A stretch of DNA of 7,696 nucleotides from Kingella oralis (GTDB taxonomy: Bacteria; Pseudomonadota; Gammaproteobacteria; Burkholderiales; Neisseriaceae), in NCBI GenBank assembly GCA_905373195.1, contig CAJPSG010000041.1:1-7696 (forward strand), written 5' to 3'. This document shows, piece by piece, positions 6,560 through 7,696 of the stretch (its first letter is position 1; each line of letters opens with the position of its first letter). Made by a program: the position numbers and the translations under genes. The notes under the pieces were generated by a model. That model was not told the DNA's origin and ran no database searches. It saw nothing but the letters and a program-made list of their open reading frames with translations.

Positions 6560-6624
6560 TTTTCAGGCTGCCTTGGGCTGCGCGGCTGCGTTATGCCTAG
6601 GGGCTTCAATCGGCAGCCTGAAAA
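6560..6624. repeat. Widely spaced DUS inverted pair
   Basis: TTTTCAGGCTGCC (6560-6572, within which 6562-6573 is an exact DUS on the minus strand) pairs with GGCAGCCTGAAAA (6612-6624; the DUS here, CGGCAGCCTGAA at 6611-6622, is 11/12). The 39-nt loop makes it a weaker hairpin than the others. Confidence 0.65.
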
Positions 6625-6699
6625 TTTCCTGCTTGGGGAAACGCAGAAACCTTTTGACGCTGGTTGTCCAAATCATCAAAAGGCTTGGGTTTAAACACG

Positions 6700-6746
6700 C
6701 ATGTTTTGTTCGCAACGAAATGCAAGCTGGATTGCGATAAAACATG
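6700..6746. repeat. Non-DUS hairpin downstream of the solute-binding protein gene
   Basis: CATGTTTT (6700-6707) pairs with AAAACATG (6739-6746), and TCGCAA (6710-6715) with TTGCGA (6732-6737). This gives a 14-bp stem with a 2x1 internal loop and a 16-nt apical loop. It starts 17 bases after the stop of the solute-binding protein gene and could stabilise that mRNA end or act as a weak terminator, although no U tract follows. Confidence 0.5.
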
Positions 6747-6763
6747 GGTTAAGCAGAAGGGAT

Positions 6764-7612
6764 TTATTTGCCGTTGGCAAAGTATTTGGCTTCGATTTCG
6801 GCGTATTTGCCGCTGGCGCGCACTTTGGCGAGCGAGTCGTTCAGCAGGGCGAGGGTTTGGGCATCGTCTTTGCGAACCGCCATGCCGTAGTGTTCGGCGG
6901 GGAAGTCGGGCAGGGCGACCATTTTGAAGCCTTTGCTGCTGTTGTTTTTAATGTAGTGGGCGACAACGGCGTTGTCCAAAATGCCTGCGTCCACGCCGCC
7001 GTTTTCCACTTCTTTGGTGAGTAGACCCACGTTGTCAAAGCGGACCACTTGCTCGCTGGTCGGCCCGAAGATTTTTTGCGCGGCGTAATCGCCTGTGTAG
7101 CCTGTTACCACGCCGATTTTGTGCAGTTTTTTCAAATCTTCCACCTTGGCCACATTTTTGCTGGGTGGCACCAAAACCACTTGGGTGATTTGGTAATAAG
7201 GCTCGGTGAACGCCATGCTGGCTTTGCGTTCGTCGGTGATGGTGATGCCTGACACCAACACATCGGCGTCGCCGTTGCTTAATGCGGGGAATAGGCTTTC
7301 CCACGGCTGGTCTTTATATTCCACTTTAAAATTGCCCGCTTCGCCCATGGCGTTAATCAGGTCAATATCAAAGCCTGTTACTTTTTTGTTTTCGTCCAGC
7401 GATTCAAACGGGGCGAATGTGGCATTGCCCGCCACGCGCAGCACTCTGCCGTTGCCATCGGCTGTGCCTGATGCGCCTGATGCGGCGGCGGGTGTGGCAT
7501 TGCCTGTGTTGGATGCGCTGTTGTTAGCAGGAGTGTTGCTTTGCCCACCGCAAGCGGCAAGCGATAGGGTTAGGCATGAGAAAGCGGCAGACAGCCATGT
7601 TTTTGTGGTCAT
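6764..7612 (-). CDS. Amino-acid ABC transporter substrate-binding lipoprotein (family 3)
   Basis: A 282-residue lipoprotein. A signal peptide ends in the lipobox LAAC (18-21), so Cys21 should be lipidated and the protein membrane-anchored. A low-complexity Asn/Ala/Thr/Ser/Gly tether (22-55) precedes a type 3 periplasmic binding domain: RVLRVAGNATFAPFES (56-71), GFDIDL (80-85), SGITITDERK (121-130, whose Arg129 normally binds the ligand carboxylate), FTEPYY (135-140), and the second-lobe segment with GGVDAGILDNAVVAHY. It resembles GlnH and the cystine/cysteine-binding proteins of Neisseria; the ligand (glutamine, cystine or other polar amino acid) is uncertain. Permease and ATPase genes are not in the window and may lie elsewhere or beyond the right edge. 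AGGA lies 11 bases before the ATG, a rather long spacing. Confidence 0.93.
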   Translation of the reverse strand: MTTKTWLSAAFSCLTLSLAACGGQSNTPANNSASNTGNATPAAASGASGTADGNGRVLRVAGNATFAPFESLDENKKVTGFDIDLINAMGEAGNFKVEYKDQPWESLFPALSNGDADVLVSGITITDERKASMAFTEPYYQITQVVLVPPSKNVAKVEDLKKLHKIGVVTGYTGDYAAQKIFGPTSEQVVRFDNVGLLTKEVENGGVDAGILDNAVVAHYIKNNSSKGFKMVALPDFPAEHYGMAVRKDDAQTLALLNDSLAKVRASGKYAEIEAKYFANGK

Positions 7613-7659
7613 TGGTTAAGCATTCCTGTGAAAGTTGATGGAGGGAAAACAACTGGCGG

Positions 7660-7690
7660 ATTTTACCTGATGTTTGGGGCGTAATGTAAG
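7660..7690 (-). promoter_or_regulatory. Weak candidate promoter of the solute-binding protein gene
   Basis: On the minus strand TAAAAT (7665-7660) is a 5/6 match to a -10 box, 47 bases before the ATG. CTTACA (7690-7685) is a 4/6 -35 candidate, but the 19-base spacer is long. No other candidate was seen before the right edge. Confidence 0.3.
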
Positions 7691-7696
7691 CGTTTT

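Larger units (their letters stand above)
6302..6763. other. Intergenic region upstream of rpoD
   Basis: About 460 bases with no convincing gene. Short frames on both strands have no ribosome binding site, and several only run through DUS copies. It holds four DUS-like copies between 6470 and 6622, a hairpin at 6700-6746, and an 8-bp inverted repeat CCTTTTGA/TCAAAAGG at 6650-6657 and 6676-6683. The rpoD promoter should lie here, but I could not identify a confident -10/-35 pair. Confidence 0.65.

Noticed and set aside
6563..6745. 60-codon minus-strand frame in the gap upstream of rpoD
   Set aside because: It runs through the hairpin and two DUS copies, has no ribosome binding site, and resembles no known protein.

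Overview
The window looks like chromosomal DNA from a Neisseriaceae bacterium. The main evidence is the 12-mer AGGCAGCCTGAA, which occurs 12 times exactly (both orientations counted) in 7.7 kb, with five further near-matches. This is a DNA uptake sequence (DUS) of the dialect associated with Kingella-type Neisseriaceae; the Neisseria word ATGCCGTCTGAA is absent. The RpoD sequence also reads like the Neisseria/Kingella primary sigma factor. Genus level (Kingella or a close relative) is an inference.

Layout, left to right. (1) Positions 1-904, minus strand: the N-terminal 301 codons of an EnvC-like murein hydrolase activator, cut by the left edge of the window. (2) 905-1406: a non-coding divergent region holding two TATAAT boxes, five DUS copies, one DUS hairpin and a 167-bp-period direct repeat. 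(3) 1407-2483, plus: prfA, peptide chain release factor 1. (4) 2551-3225, plus: an AT-richer, cysteine-rich gene of unknown function, bracketed by DUS hairpins. (5) 3323-4243, minus: an aldo/keto reductase. (6) 4331-6301, minus: rpoD, the primary sigma factor, with its own non-DUS intrinsic terminator. (7) 6302-6763: a non-coding gap with four DUS-like copies and a separate hairpin. (8) 6764-7612, minus: a lipoprotein solute-binding protein of an amino-acid ABC transporter.

The genes do not form one pathway. They are housekeeping functions (cell division/peptidoglycan, translation termination, transcription initiation) with a reductase, a nutrient-binding lipoprotein and one orphan gene between them, mostly transcribed as separate units. 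DUS inverted pairs sit where terminators are expected: after prfA, and between the convergent orphan and reductase genes. I see no tRNA, rRNA, CRISPR array, transposase or phage gene, and no convincing new multi-gene system. The most distinctive content is how DUS copies are used: as terminator arms, in a promoter spacer, in a 5' UTR, inside a coding region, and overlapping a stop codon.
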